A stretch of DNA of 64,000 nt from a virus (IMGVR_UViG_3300042924_006566:92625-156624), one strand, 5' to 3'; positions 30,610-38,816 are shown, counted from the first letter of the stretch. Made by a program: numbers and translations. Notes: generated by a model not told the origin, from the sequence alone.

Positions 30610-31053
30610 TTATTTTTCTTCTTTGGAAACCAAAGGAATCTTTTTCACTAGGTCTTGTGCCTTAATCATATTCTGCAACCAAATCTTCAACATACCGTTA
30701 GCCAATTCTGCATTTTCAATTTCAATCTTGTCATTGATTTTGAATTCACGGGAAAAATTACGATTTGCAATACCTTTGAAAATGAAATTGTCGTCGGTTT
30801 CATTTTCTTGAGTATTACCCTTAACGATAAGTTTATTACCTTCCAAAGTAATTTCAATATCAGACTTGCTAAAACCAGCAACAGCCATTTCGATAACATA
30901 CTTGTTTTCTTTGACTTGTTTGATATTGTATGGAGGATAACTAACTGCCTTTAGATTCTTGGACATTTCTTGTAGGTCCTTGAAAACATCATTGAATCCG
31001 ACAGCAAAAGGATCAAACTTGTGAAAATCGAAAAGATTATGAATAGAGGTCAT
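30610..31053 (-). CDS. Small heat shock protein Hsp20
   Basis: 147 residues with an alpha-crystallin domain at about 40-130: NKYVIEMAVAGFSKSDIEIT, ANRNFSREFKIND and a GMLKIWLQ strand that corresponds to the GxLxI region. Hsp20 holds unfolding proteins for refolding and is common in T4-like cyanophages. GGAG lies seven bases before the ATG. The gene has its own strong promoter (31165-31194), a structured leader of about 105 bases and its own terminator, so it is a separately regulated unit. Confidence 0.92.
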   Translation of the reverse strand: MTSIHNLFDFHKFDPFAVGFNDVFKDLQEMSKNLKAVSYPPYNIKQVKENKYVIEMAVAGFSKSDIEITLEGNKLIVKGNTQENETDDNFIFKGIANRNFSREFKINDKIEIENAELANGMLKIWLQNMIKAQDLVKKIPLVSKEEK

Positions 31054-31065
31054 TTAAATCTCCTT

Positions 31066-31160
31066 AAATAAGCGAGTTAATAATGCCAACCCAAAAGGCG
31101 TTGGCCCGAGGAATTTATATGCAGCCTGACCTCGGACTGCTGCTCCCATCCCGATGGGAC
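31066..31160 (-). ncRNA. Structured leader of hsp20 (possible cis-regulatory RNA)
   Basis: Minus-strand RNA between the promoter and the Hsp20 ribosome site. Visible elements in order: a 5' hairpin CCCATC/GATGGG (about 31145-31158), a stem GCAGC/GCTGC (near 31120-31142) whose loop holds CCGAGG, a downstream CCTCGG (near 31105-31110) that can pair with that loop to form a pseudoknot, and a hairpin GCCAAC/GTTGGC (31085-31105). The 3' end is about 20 bases from the ribosome site. No Rfam family is assigned; wcaG and manA phage leaders are candidates to compare. Confidence 0.55.
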
Positions 31161-31164
31161 TAGG

Positions 31165-31194
31165 ATTATATAAGTATTTATATTAATTTGTCAA
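31165..31194 (-). promoter_or_regulatory. Sigma-70 promoter of hsp20 (TTGACA-18-TATAAT)
   Basis: -35 TTGACA at 31189-31194 and -10 TATAAT at 31165-31170. A late octamer TATAAATA lies inside the spacer at 31175-31182. Confidence 0.8.
31175..31182 (-). promoter_or_regulatory. T4-type late promoter (TATAAATA) nested in early promoter
   Basis: Exact late octamer lying within the spacer of the hsp20 sigma-70 promoter. Both would yield a leader containing the whole structured element. Confidence 0.6.
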
Positions 31195-31598
31195 TCTTTT
31201 TGTGCTTTTTTACCAATACTATATTTTGGTACTAATTGCCAATCTTTTTTCTCTTTATGTGAAATGATTTTAATCTGTGAGAGAAAAATTGGTTCTGGTG
31301 TTTGTGTCTTTTCTTTTTTGACAATTTTTACCAGTCCCCAATCTTCCAATAAATTTACAATTGCATTTCTGCGAGAAAGATCACTTTCAGTAATATCTGT
31401 TGGTTTTCCGTCTAATGCAAACAATTCCTTAAAATGCACCACGTAATATTGCCCTCTTTTGTGGAGGATGTGGCAAGATTGGTATAAAATTTTTTCTTTC
31501 TTGGAAGCAACACCAATCCGTGTTAAGGTTTCTCGTACTTTTAGAAAATCATCCTGTTCATTTAGTGTCACTTCAACTAAATCTTCTACATTAATCAT
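31191..31598 (-). CDS. regA: Translational repressor RegA
   Basis: 135 residues closely following T4 RegA (122): DDFLKVRETLTRIGVASKKE, ILYQSCHILHKRGQYYVVHF, LLEDWGLVKIV and the end WQLVPKYSIG. RegA binds ribosome-binding regions of early mRNAs, including gp44 and its own, to switch off early protein synthesis. The order here, 45 then 44, 62 and regA, matches T4; gp43 lies elsewhere. The gene overlaps 62 (ATGA). Confidence 0.95.
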   Translation of the reverse strand: MINVEDLVEVTLNEQDDFLKVRETLTRIGVASKKEKILYQSCHILHKRGQYYVVHFKELFALDGKPTDITESDLSRRNAIVNLLEDWGLVKIVKKEKTQTPEPIFLSQIKIISHKEKKDWQLVPKYSIGKKAQKD

Positions 31599-31981
31599 TT
31601 CATTCCGCCCTTATCTGTTATTATTTTTATCTCAGCGATTTGTTCTTCGGTGAGAATAAGGAGGGCTTCCTTGGCTCTGTTGTCCGAATAACCAAAAAAG
31701 GCTTTCACACACTCAATATTCTCAACTTTATTAGATTTCTGCCACGGTTTAAATTTCCGTTTCATTGATCTAATACTATTTAGATAATACTGATATTGCA
31801 TGTCTTTATCGATTTCTGGATACATGTTCATTTCATTTACGAAAGCAACGCAATCCAAGTGATAGGACAAGGCCCGGTTGACTATATAAGGCGCATAAGA
31901 CTTTGCATCAATATCGTCATTTATAACAGATTTTTTGGTTTCCAGAATAGATGGGATTATTTCTTTAAAAATATCTGGCAT
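31595..31981 (-). CDS. 62: Clamp loader small subunit gp62
   Basis: 128 residues, short relative to T4 gp62 (187) but like cyanophage versions. YIVNRALSYHLDCVAFVNEM is the recognisable conserved block, followed by SIRSMKRKFKPWQKSN. One gp62 binds four gp44 subunits to load clamp gp45. The start is TAATG overlapping the gp44 stop, the usual arrangement. Confidence 0.9.
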   Translation of the reverse strand: MPDIFKEIIPSILETKKSVINDDIDAKSYAPYIVNRALSYHLDCVAFVNEMNMYPEIDKDMQYQYYLNSIRSMKRKFKPWQKSNKVENIECVKAFFGYSDNRAKEALLILTEEQIAEIKIITDKGGMK

Positions 31982-32919
31982 TATTTGAACTCACAATCTA
32001 CCATTATTTCTGTGAGACAAGCAACCATATTAATTTCATGGTCAGCGACAAACGCAGCTTGATATTGATACTTAGCTAAAATCAAAACCAACTGTGGTAT
32101 AGAATTGGGTTTAAGAGATTCGTTTAAGCTATCATAGAGTTTGCGAAAAATCCGAGAAGGATCATTATCTAGATTATTGGTCGCCCACTTACGAGCAGAA
32201 GAAAAATCTTTTTCTTTTAGTGATTTGATCAGTTCATTAATTAGAACATCACTAACTGAGCTTAGAATACCTTTATCGATACGACCGGAAACAGAGTATC
32301 GTTGCAGTTCGTTTAGAATTCGCCGATTGTCGGGAAAATGTTTCGTGATGACGGCAGCAACAACTTCTTTTTCATACTGAACATTTTCTTCTTCAAGAAT
32401 CCATTCGACACGCTTAAAGAATTGTGTAGCTAGTTTAGCTTTATTGCCGTTTACTTTAAAATCAATAACTGTACACCTAGAGTGAATAGGATCAATAATT
32501 CTATTCTTAAAATTACAGGTGAAGATAAACGAACAGTTGGAGGCGAACTCCTCAATTGCACCACGAAGTGCAGGTTGAGTTGAATTTGGATTTAGATAAT
32601 CTGCCTCATCGATAATAATGACCTTACGACCACCAGATAAACTAACAGAAGATGCATAGTTCTTAATCTTGTTCCGAAGAACATCGATTCCTGACTCATC
32701 GGAACCATTAATTACAATATAATCACAACCAATCTCATTACACAGAGCTTTTGCAATGGTTGTCTTGCCGACACCAGCTGTTCCCGAAAGGAGAAGATTC
32801 GGAATTTCTTTTCTGTTTACATATTCTTGAAAAGTTGCCTTGATATTATCAGGCAGAATACAATCTTCCACTTTCTGTGGGCGATACTTCTCGACCCACA
32901 ACACATGTTGTTCGTTCAT
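31981..32919 (-). CDS. 44: Clamp loader ATPase gp44
   Basis: 312 residues. Opening WVEKYRPQKVEDCILP, Walker A LSGTAGVGKTTIAK near 44, Walker B VIIIDEADYL near 105 and the arginine-finger SRC motif (HSRC, in DPIHSRCTVID) near 153 identify the AAA+ sliding-clamp loader. It opens gp45 with ATP and places it at primer ends for gp43. Length matches T4 gp44 (319). Coupled to gp62. Confidence 0.96.
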   Translation of the reverse strand: MNEQHVLWVEKYRPQKVEDCILPDNIKATFQEYVNRKEIPNLLLSGTAGVGKTTIAKALCNEIGCDYIVINGSDESGIDVLRNKIKNYASSVSLSGGRKVIIIDEADYLNPNSTQPALRGAIEEFASNCSFIFTCNFKNRIIDPIHSRCTVIDFKVNGNKAKLATQFFKRVEWILEEENVQYEKEVVAAVITKHFPDNRRILNELQRYSVSGRIDKGILSSVSDVLINELIKSLKEKDFSSARKWATNNLDNDPSRIFRKLYDSLNESLKPNSIPQLVLILAKYQYQAAFVADHEINMVACLTEIMVDCEFK

Positions 32920-32951
32920 TCACATTCTCCATAGTATAAAAAAACATTATA

Positions 32952-33281
32952 TCAAATTTTACGCCAAGTGTCATTCTCTTTGACGTACAGTTTACCATCA
33001 GGACCAGGCACAATATTTACCGAAACTTCTTTTTTTGTACCTTCAACATAATTTTCATAACCAGAAATATAAAATGAATTTGGTGGCAGAGGTTTTAATT
33101 CCCCGTATGTTGCACTTAATTGAAGAACTGGTTTACCTTCAAGTTGTTTTTCCAATTCTGATGTTGGAAGTTCATCTTGTTTATAAACAATTCTTTCTTT
33201 AACTTCTCTATAACCTGCAACACCAGCCAAAAAAAGGCCTGCTAAACCCAGGCCTTTTGCAAAGTTTCTGCGACCATTCAT
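32952..33281 (-). CDS. Membrane or Tat-exported small protein
   Basis: 109 residues from ATG 33281, overlapping the upstream stop (TGATG). The N-terminus NGRRNFAKGLGLAGLFLAGV combines a twin-arginine motif RRxFxK with a hydrophobic segment, as in Tat signals. The rest is soluble and strand-rich (VLQLSATYGELKPL; VSVNIVPGPDGKLYVKE). It lies between the clamp and clamp-loader genes, where no membrane protein occurs in T4. Function unknown. Confidence 0.75.
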   Translation of the reverse strand: MNGRRNFAKGLGLAGLFLAGVAGYREVKERIVYKQDELPTSELEKQLEGKPVLQLSATYGELKPLPPNSFYISGYENYVEGTKKEVSVNIVPGPDGKLYVKENDTWRKI

Positions 33282-33553
33282 CACTTGACCTCGTTCATGC
33301 CCTCAAACAAGGCTTCAAATTCTTTATACTCTGCAACCTCACTTTGAAAGGACTGATTACGTTGTACCTTGATCATTCTACGCAAAATCTTTTTAGGAAT
33401 TTTGAAATCATCATAAGCAGCATCAATGATATCACGCAATTCAATCTTCTTTACATCCATTTTGTCCATCACTTGAACTGCTTCTCCAATATAACCTTTC
33501 AGTTTGGACAACTGTTCATCATCAAACGAACCAAAAATTGTATTTACTTTCAT
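33281..33553 (-). CDS. DsbA/RpbA-like small DNA-binding protein
   Basis: 90 residues from ATG 33553 (a TTG six bases upstream is less likely). The pattern LKGYIGEAVQVMDKMDVKK, then LRDIIDAAYDDFKI, ILRRMIKV and EYKEFEALFEGM follows T4 DsbA, an 89-residue double-stranded DNA-binding protein that aids late transcription. The assignment rests on length and residue pattern. It directly follows the clamp gene, and the clamp is the activator of late transcription, which fits. Confidence 0.55.
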   Translation of the reverse strand: MKVNTIFGSFDDEQLSKLKGYIGEAVQVMDKMDVKKIELRDIIDAAYDDFKIPKKILRRMIKVQRNQSFQSEVAEYKEFEALFEGMNEVK

Positions 33554-33555
33554 AA

Positions 33556-34227
33556 TCAAGCCTCAAACTTTGAGTACTTAGATTCAATTGCAATCCAATA
33601 ACTTAGATTACCATTTGTATTCTTAAACAAAGAAATACCTTTTGATGAAATCTGAACATCATATGTGCCAGGAATCATCTTCAGATTATCAGTACTGAAT
33701 ACGGATTTGAACTTACTTCCGTTTCCATCAGCAACTTCAATCAGATTTGTGTGCGAAGAATCATCTGCTGCATTGAAACAAGTCACATAAATCTTTTCAC
33801 CATCGGATTCGATGGAGACATTAGGTGATTGTAGTACGCTTGCAGACTTCATAACAGAGGCAAAATCTTCATCATTAAATGTGAAAGAAATTTCCACGCT
33901 GGGCAAGTTCAGTTCTTTTTCGGGTACTGTAACAATCATTGTTTTTGAAGTCTTGCGATACTTCGTCTTGCTTCTGCCACTCTTGAAAATAACATTGGCA
34001 TCTTCAAAATCCACATCAGCATCTTTGAACAAAGAATGAACCGATAAGAATTGGTTCAAGTCATAGATACAGAAGTCTTCTGGAAAGCTATCACCAACTG
34101 TAGCTTTTGCGAGCACAGTCTTGGTGGGTGACATTGTAGAAAGTTGATTACCTTGTTTAAATTCCAAACCAGGATTGATACTGGCAAAATTTTTGAGAAC
34201 AGTTAGTGTGTCGGCTGACAATTTCAT
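33556..34227 (-). CDS. 45: Sliding clamp gp45
   Basis: 223 residues (T4 gp45 is 228). Clamp fold is indicated by MKLSADTLTVLKNFASINPG, DFCIYDLNQFLSVHSLF and the C-terminal SYWIAIESKYSKFEA. A trimeric ring that tethers gp43 and activates gp55-dependent late transcription. A weak promoter (ACGACA-17-TATAAT) lies about 36 bases upstream. GGAG-type ribosome site precedes the ATG. Confidence 0.95.
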   Translation of the reverse strand: MKLSADTLTVLKNFASINPGLEFKQGNQLSTMSPTKTVLAKATVGDSFPEDFCIYDLNQFLSVHSLFKDADVDFEDANVIFKSGRSKTKYRKTSKTMIVTVPEKELNLPSVEISFTFNDEDFASVMKSASVLQSPNVSIESDGEKIYVTCFNAADDSSHTNLIEVADGNGSKFKSVFSTDNLKMIPGTYDVQISSKGISLFKNTNGNLSYWIAIESKYSKFEA

Positions 34228-34257
34228 TTTTCAATCTCCATAATAAAAATTCATATC

Positions 34258-34286
34258 ATTATACAACATTATTTTCATTCTGTCGT
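34258..34286 (-). promoter_or_regulatory. Possible promoter of gene 45 (ACGACA-17-TATAAT)
   Basis: A perfect -10 TATAAT at 34258-34263 and a weak -35 17 bases upstream. It could be an activator-dependent middle promoter, but no MotA box is recognised. Confidence 0.4.
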
Positions 34287-34703
34287 GGAATATTTCACAT
34301 CGTGTTCATAAAGAAACATTAGGCAACACATTGCATGAGCTAAATGGTGTTTACCGGATTCCGGATCATTTTCTTCTCCTTCTTTCCAAGCCCACAAATG
34401 CCTTTGTAATGCATCGAAATAACGCCTTTTCGAATCATCCACAAACTTCCAGTTGTCTCGTTCATATTTTTGTGCACCAAAAGTTAGAACATCAACTGTA
34501 GCTTTAAGTGCCAAAGGAGGCAACAAACCATATTCAAGTTTACCGTCATCAAACTTGCGTCCATCTATATCATGAAATTTGATGATATCATCACTCAAAG
34601 TAATTGAAATATCATCTAGATTAATTGTTTCAATTATTGGTTCAGCAGCGGCACCACCAATAGTAATCGTTGGTGCTGACGGAGAAAAATCTTCAGATTT
34701 CAT
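34275..34703 (-). CDS. dATP/dGTP diphosphohydrolase domain protein (DUF5664-like)
   Basis: 142 residues. The core FDDGKLEYGLLPPLALKATV, FGAQKYERDNWKFV, DALQRHLWAWKEGE and SGKHHLAHAMCCLMFL matches the phage dATP/dGTP diphosphohydrolase family (MazG-related, acidic helical). Homologues in 2-aminoadenine phages (MazZ) clean dATP and dGTP pools. No PurZ or dpoZ is seen here, so ordinary dNTP-pool control is likelier. The first 30 residues are a low-complexity leader. Confidence 0.8.
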   Translation of the reverse strand: MKSEDFSPSAPTITIGGAAAEPIIETINLDDISITLSDDIIKFHDIDGRKFDDGKLEYGLLPPLALKATVDVLTFGAQKYERDNWKFVDDSKRRYFDALQRHLWAWKEGEENDPESGKHHLAHAMCCLMFLYEHDVKYSTTE

Positions 34704-35500
34704 TACATTTCTCCTACATAGTTAGCAACAGCAGGCATGTCTCCCTTGAAGTGATATGTGCCGATGTGGTCAGTTCTCATCCAAGGGCAGAGGTAAATTT
34801 TTCCACCAATGTTTCTCCACCACTGACAGAACATATAATCTTCTGACAAATATCTTTCAGATTCTTTATCAATTACTGTGTCAAAATATGCATGAATATA
34901 CCGACTTCCATCAAAGTGTGCTTGACCAACATGATCAGGTTTATACTTTAATTGTGGATAAGCTTCTGCAAACTTTGGAAATACTTCTCGTTGAACCATC
35001 ATAAAACCTGTTCCAATTTCCAGAACTTCTAGTGGTTCAGTTACAGAAAATTGTGCAGTACCACGAACAGGATTAAAAACATAGTCACCAGTAACTTTTT
35101 CCAATAGTTGTGGATCGATATCAGGATTCTTTTCGATAGCTTTCTTTACAGAACGCCACTTAATAGCTTTCTTGGGATAAGGTCCACCAATAACTTCTTT
35201 ATCTAGAGCCAACATCGCAATAACATCTCTAGGATCAAAGTGAATGTCGGAATCAAGAAACAAAAGATGTGTGCATTCCGAACGATTTAGAAATTCATCT
35301 ACAAGATAATTTCGTGCTCTTGTAATCAATGATTCATTGAAAAGAAAAGAGAACTTTACAGTAACGCCATACTGAACACAGATAGCTTGTAAGTCGAGAC
35401 AAGCTTTAGCATAAAGGCCATGATTCATACCACCATACATCGGAGTTGCAACAAAGATGCTTTTCTTTTGTAGGTCTTCTTTTTTAATAGAAATTTCCAT
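34703..35500 (-). CDS. GT-A glycosyltransferase-like protein
   Basis: 265 residues. SIFVATPMYGGMNHGLYAK, then HLLFLDSDIHFDPRDVI (DSD metal site) and later YLSEDYMFCQWWRNIGG (acidic catalytic ED) and the C-terminal RTDHIGTYHFKG show a GT-A fold of the type common in T4-like cyanophages. It lies outside the main glycan cluster, next to the dNTP hydrolase, sharing TAATG with it. The acceptor could be virion protein or DNA base; nothing here decides. Confidence 0.75.
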   Translation of the reverse strand: MEISIKKEDLQKKSIFVATPMYGGMNHGLYAKACLDLQAICVQYGVTVKFSFLFNESLITRARNYLVDEFLNRSECTHLLFLDSDIHFDPRDVIAMLALDKEVIGGPYPKKAIKWRSVKKAIEKNPDIDPQLLEKVTGDYVFNPVRGTAQFSVTEPLEVLEIGTGFMMVQREVFPKFAEAYPQLKYKPDHVGQAHFDGSRYIHAYFDTVIDKESERYLSEDYMFCQWWRNIGGKIYLCPWMRTDHIGTYHFKGDMPAVANYVGEM

Positions 35501-35514
35501 GTGTTCTCCAAAAA

Positions 35515-35549
35515 TAAAAAAATGGGGAAAGCCACGAATGGCTTTCCCC
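35515..35549 (-). terminator. Terminator after small HTH gene
   Basis: Stem GGGGAAAGCCA/TGGCTTTCCCC with a CGAA loop on the plus strand (TTCG on the minus) and an ATTTTTTT run on the minus side. Confidence 0.9.
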
Positions 35550-35563
35550 TTTCTTAATGCTGT

Positions 35564-35833
35564 TTAGGCAGCAAAAGAATAACCGGAACGCAGAGCAGCA
35601 CGAACCATAGACTTGGTTGGTGTGCCAATACGATAAACGGAAACCTTAGTACCATCACCGCGAGTGCGTGTGTTGGTGTAGATAACATTGCCTTCTTGAC
35701 GAAGTTCTTCAATGCGAGCAGCAACATTCTGAATGCCGAAACGAGCACGAGCTTGTGCAACGCTCAGTGTATTGTAACCCTCACGCTTGCTGAGGAAGTT
35801 CAGAATCTTTTGCTTAGCAGAAAGTTTAGCCAT
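35564..35833 (-). CDS. Small winged-helix DNA-binding protein
   Basis: 89 residues from ATG 35833 with GGAG upstream. The helix-turn-helix region ILNFLSKREGYNTLSVAQAR then RFGIQNVAARIEELRQEG and a beta-wing DGTKVSVYRIGTPTK fit the winged-helix fold of small phage regulators. It has a strong promoter (TTGACA-17-TATGAT) and its own terminator, so it is a stand-alone early gene. The target is unknown; a regulator of early or middle transcription is inferred. Confidence 0.78.
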   Translation of the reverse strand: MAKLSAKQKILNFLSKREGYNTLSVAQARARFGIQNVAARIEELRQEGNVIYTNTRTRGDGTKVSVYRIGTPTKSMVRAALRSGYSFAA

Positions 35834-35888
35834 AATAATCACTCCTAAATGATAAAATTAAAAAACCTTGTTTGTAACAAGAATTCAC

Positions 35889-35917
35889 ATCATACTATTA
35901 TATAGTGAACTTGTCAA
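35889..35917 (-). promoter_or_regulatory. Sigma-70 promoter (TTGACA-17-TATGAT)
   Basis: -35 at 35912-35917 and -10 at 35889-35894, 17 bases apart. Drives the winged-helix gene. Confidence 0.8.
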
Positions 35918-35939
35918 CCTTTTTTGCGGTATACTTTTT

Positions 35940-37217
35940 TTATCTGCCAACTTGTGGCAGATATTTCTCTTTGGTTTCTTCCCAAGAGAGGAAAATCAAG
36001 TCATCATAGAATAGGTTTTCATAGGAAACCGTGTTCTTCTTTTTCAACATTGAAATTCTACCTTTGGCATATTTTGTTTTCCAAATATTAGCCAAAGTTT
36101 CTTCACTGGTATCAAATGATTTTACCAGTTTATCTTCACCAATTTCTTTCCGCAAAAATTCATTGGTGTTATCATAGAGAGGAGAAAAATAGATGCCTCT
36201 CTGATGTTCGGTACGAATTAAGTTCTTAGGTATCTGTAATTTTGAATAAGCAAAATTTAGAGAACGGTTTTTGTGATCTCGTTTCAGTGGTAATCCTTGA
36301 GGATTTTTTGCTTCCCACCATTCGAAATACTTACGTGTATGGTTCTCTTTAATCCAGTCGAAGACCATATTCATGGTTTTTCTTGTGGGTTCGAATGCAA
36401 CTGAACCACTGGAGAAACCCATCTTATTCCAATGTTCTAAACCGTCATACTGTGAAAGTCCATTTGATTTAGTATTTCCATAAAGTGATGTTGTTGTGAC
36501 ACCAACCAGAACATCACCATATTTTTGTTTCCAATCACTCTGTACAGTATCAGCCAGGCATAACAAAGCGAGTAATTTTCCACCCATGTAATTGTAACCT
36601 AGTGGTTGTAAAGGAACAATGGTCGAACCTATTGCTGTGTGGTTAATCATGTTTTGTTTGGTCTTAACATCTCTAGACCAACCAATTGCATTATCTCTCG
36701 GAGTCAAATCCAAGAAATCGGATGATATACAAATAACACCAAGATAGTTTCCAGTAACATCATCAACTACTGTATAGTATAAGTTACGGCCGATATTGGA
36801 GTTATTCTTCATTGTTGAAGAAAATGTACGTATAGTATTCCAAGTATCGGTTTCTTTTTCGTTGGAAAGAACCAATTTAGGCTTTAGATTCTGATAATCA
36901 TCAGGTTCTTTGGGCATCCAAAATTTACCTTTGACTTCATTGACTGTGCGCATTTGTTTATGGTCAAGCAACACAAGCTGTTCACCTTCAAAGGTGTTTC
37001 TTACTTCAGTAGGATACTTTTCATGTACTTCACACCACTTTTGATACAAAGTGTATTCTCTCACATCCATTTGTGAGGCATAAGTCAAGTCTTTTACCAA
37101 GACTTCTTTTAGTGTATCTGTTCCAATGTGTGTAAAACGAACGGGATCATTTATTGTTTTCCATTGATCCCATTGTTCTTCAACTGTAGGTATAGGCTTC
37201 TTGAACTTTTTTACCAT
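35940..37217 (-). CDS. DruA-like (DUF4338-type) protein, copy 2
   Basis: 425 residues. From about residue 140: GRNLYYTVVDDVTGNYLG, LTPRDNAIGWSRD, IVPLQPLGYNYMGGKLLAL, DWKQKYGDVLVGVTTTSLYG and SQYDGLEHW. This order is shared with the 12903-14009 protein and closely follows the DruA/DUF4338 pattern (GR-L-Y-V, PRDxxIGWS, later KYG and a Thr/Glu-T site). The C-terminus is positively charged (KKKNTVSYENLF). No nuclease motif is visible. It overlaps the deformylase gene by 38 bases and ends the uvsY-to-def operon. It is probably unrelated to host defence in this setting; role unknown. Confidence 0.75.
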   Translation of the reverse strand: MVKKFKKPIPTVEEQWDQWKTINDPVRFTHIGTDTLKEVLVKDLTYASQMDVREYTLYQKWCEVHEKYPTEVRNTFEGEQLVLLDHKQMRTVNEVKGKFWMPKEPDDYQNLKPKLVLSNEKETDTWNTIRTFSSTMKNNSNIGRNLYYTVVDDVTGNYLGVICISSDFLDLTPRDNAIGWSRDVKTKQNMINHTAIGSTIVPLQPLGYNYMGGKLLALLCLADTVQSDWKQKYGDVLVGVTTTSLYGNTKSNGLSQYDGLEHWNKMGFSSGSVAFEPTRKTMNMVFDWIKENHTRKYFEWWEAKNPQGLPLKRDHKNRSLNFAYSKLQIPKNLIRTEHQRGIYFSPLYDNTNEFLRKEIGEDKLVKSFDTSEETLANIWKTKYAKGRISMLKKKNTVSYENLFYDDLIFLSWEETKEKYLPQVGR

Positions 37218-37785
37218 TATTTAAAATATTCTTGAATAGTTTCTGACGTTTTTTCTGACCAGAGGCAAGTGCCAATGGTTTAGCGCGATCAGTATACACT
37301 ATTCCGTTCATGTGGTCAAGCTCATGCAGAAAAACTCTAGCACTTATGCCATCCAATCTCATATACTTGGTCGTTCCAGTGTAGTCTTGGTATTCCACTT
37401 CAATTTCTTTAGGTCTGGTAACTCTTAATCCTAGAAGTGGAAAAGATAAACAACCTTCTTCTAGGTGTATTTCTCCTTTTGATGAGAGTAATTTAGGATT
37501 AAAAAATGCTACATATTCATTCTCGGCACCCATAACGAAAACTCTTGCCCTAATACCACATTGGTTGGCTGATAATCCATAACCTTTATATAACTTACAC
37601 GATTCGACCAAAGAATTTGCCAGCTCAACAGCATTTAATGATTTATCTGAAAAATCAAAATTAGGCATAACTTCTTTTAAAATAGAATCTGATTCATTAA
37701 CCAATTTTAAAATTTTTGGTTTCTGATTTGATGCAATAACAGATTCTTCTGTATTATAAATTAGTAAATCATTATCAGTGGACAT
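37180..37785 (-). CDS. def: Peptide deformylase
   Basis: 201 residues with all three deformylase motifs: GLSANQCGI (motif 1, GxGxAAxQ-like), EEGCLSFPLLG (motif 2, EGCLS with metal Cys) and VFLHELDHMNGI (motif 3, HExDH). It removes formyl groups from nascent proteins. Phage deformylases are known from cyanophages. It lies four genes after gp46/47 in a replication operon, and the C-terminal 30 residues are phage-specific and basic. Confidence 0.92.
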   Translation of the reverse strand: MSTDNDLLIYNTEESVIASNQKPKILKLVNESDSILKEVMPNFDFSDKSLNAVELANSLVESCKLYKGYGLSANQCGIRARVFVMGAENEYVAFFNPKLLSSKGEIHLEEGCLSFPLLGLRVTRPKEIEVEYQDYTGTTKYMRLDGISARVFLHELDHMNGIVYTDRAKPLALASGQKKRQKLFKNILNNGKKVQEAYTYS

Positions 37786-37796
37786 TTTTAAAATCC

Positions 37797-38816
37797 TTAT
37801 TTCAAAAATACTTTGTTGTATTGATTATTCACACGAATAAATGTGGTGCATTTACTTAGTTGTTTTAAACTTGATGCACCAACATATGTACAAGAACTGC
37901 GCAAACCACCCAACAAATCGAGAACAGTATTTTTAACTGCACCACGATATGGCACTTCAACTGTTCGGCCTTCGCTGCTGCGATATTCTGCAACTCCTCC
38001 GTGGTGTTTATTCATGGCAGTATCACTGCTCATGCCATAGAATGTAACTTTGCCTCCATCGACTTGGCCTCCGCCTTCGTCATGACCTGCCAACATTCCA
38101 CCCAACATTACAAAATCAGCACCGGCACCAAATGCCTTAGCAACATCACCAGGACAAGTACAGCCACCATCAGCAATAATATGCGCTCCAAGACCGTGAG
38201 CTGCATCAGCGCATTCAATAATGGCGGATAATTGAGGATATCCAACACCTGTTTGAATCCTTGTAGTACAAACTGAACCGGGCCCAATACCAACTTTAAC
38301 AATATCTGCTCCACGTAAAATTAACTCCTGTGTCATATCTGCTGTAACCACATTACCTGCAATAATTGTATGCGAAGGATATCTTTCGCGAACTTTGGCA
38401 ACAAAGTCACCAAAATGTTCGCTGTAACCATTCGCCACATCAATACAAATAAACTTTAGATTGGGAAAAACATTCAGAATCTGTTGCAGTTTAGTCCAGT
38501 CTCTATCACTAGTTCCTGTGCTGATGGATAAAGATGTTTCGAATATAGAATCTTGATTGTCAATGAATGATTCCAAATCATAACTTTTCACCAAACAAGT
38601 AAACATTTCATGTTTGTATAAAGCCTCTGCCATTTTGAATGTGCCTACTCCGTCCATATTGGAGGCCATAATAGGAATTCCGGCCCATTCCACTTGACTA
38701 TGTTTAAATTTAAAATTTCGATATAAACTAACTTCTTTACGACTACTAAGAGTTGACCGTTTGGGACGAATTAATACATCCTGAAAATCCAATTTAACAT
38801 CATCTTCAATTCTCAT
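37797..38816 (-). CDS. guaC: GMP reductase
   Basis: 339 residues, close to E. coli GuaC (347). It opens with [30 protein letters not shown] carries the catalytic Cys of the IMPDH/GMPR barrel, followed by the flavin/nucleotide-binding [20 protein letters not shown] and [20 protein letters not shown]. No CBS domains are present, as in GuaC rather than GuaB. It converts GMP to IMP using NADPH, feeding adenine nucleotide synthesis. Coupled to gp46 by ATGA. Confidence 0.9.
   Translation of the reverse strand: MRIEDDVKLDFQDVLIRPKRSTLSSRKEVSLYRNFKFKHSQVEWAGIPIMASNMDGVGTFKMAEALYKHEMFTCLVKSYDLESFIDNQDSIFETSLSISTGTSDRDWTKLQQILNVFPNLKFICIDVANGYSEHFGDFVAKVRERYPSHTIIAGNVVTADMTQELILRGADIVKVGIGPGSVCTTRIQTGVGYPQLSAIIECADAAHGLGAHIIADGGCTCPGDVAKAFGAGADFVMLGGMLAGHDEGGGQVDGGKVTFYGMSSDTAMNKHHGGVAEYRSSEGRTVEVPYRGAVKNTVLDLLGGLRSSCTYVGASSLKQLSKCTTFIRVNNQYNKVFLK

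Noticed and set aside
34275-34703. 2-aminoadenine (Z) genome pathway
   Set aside because: The dATP/dGTP hydrolase alone is not enough. No PurZ-like adenylosuccinate synthase homologue or Z-type polymerase is visible; gp43 is family B.
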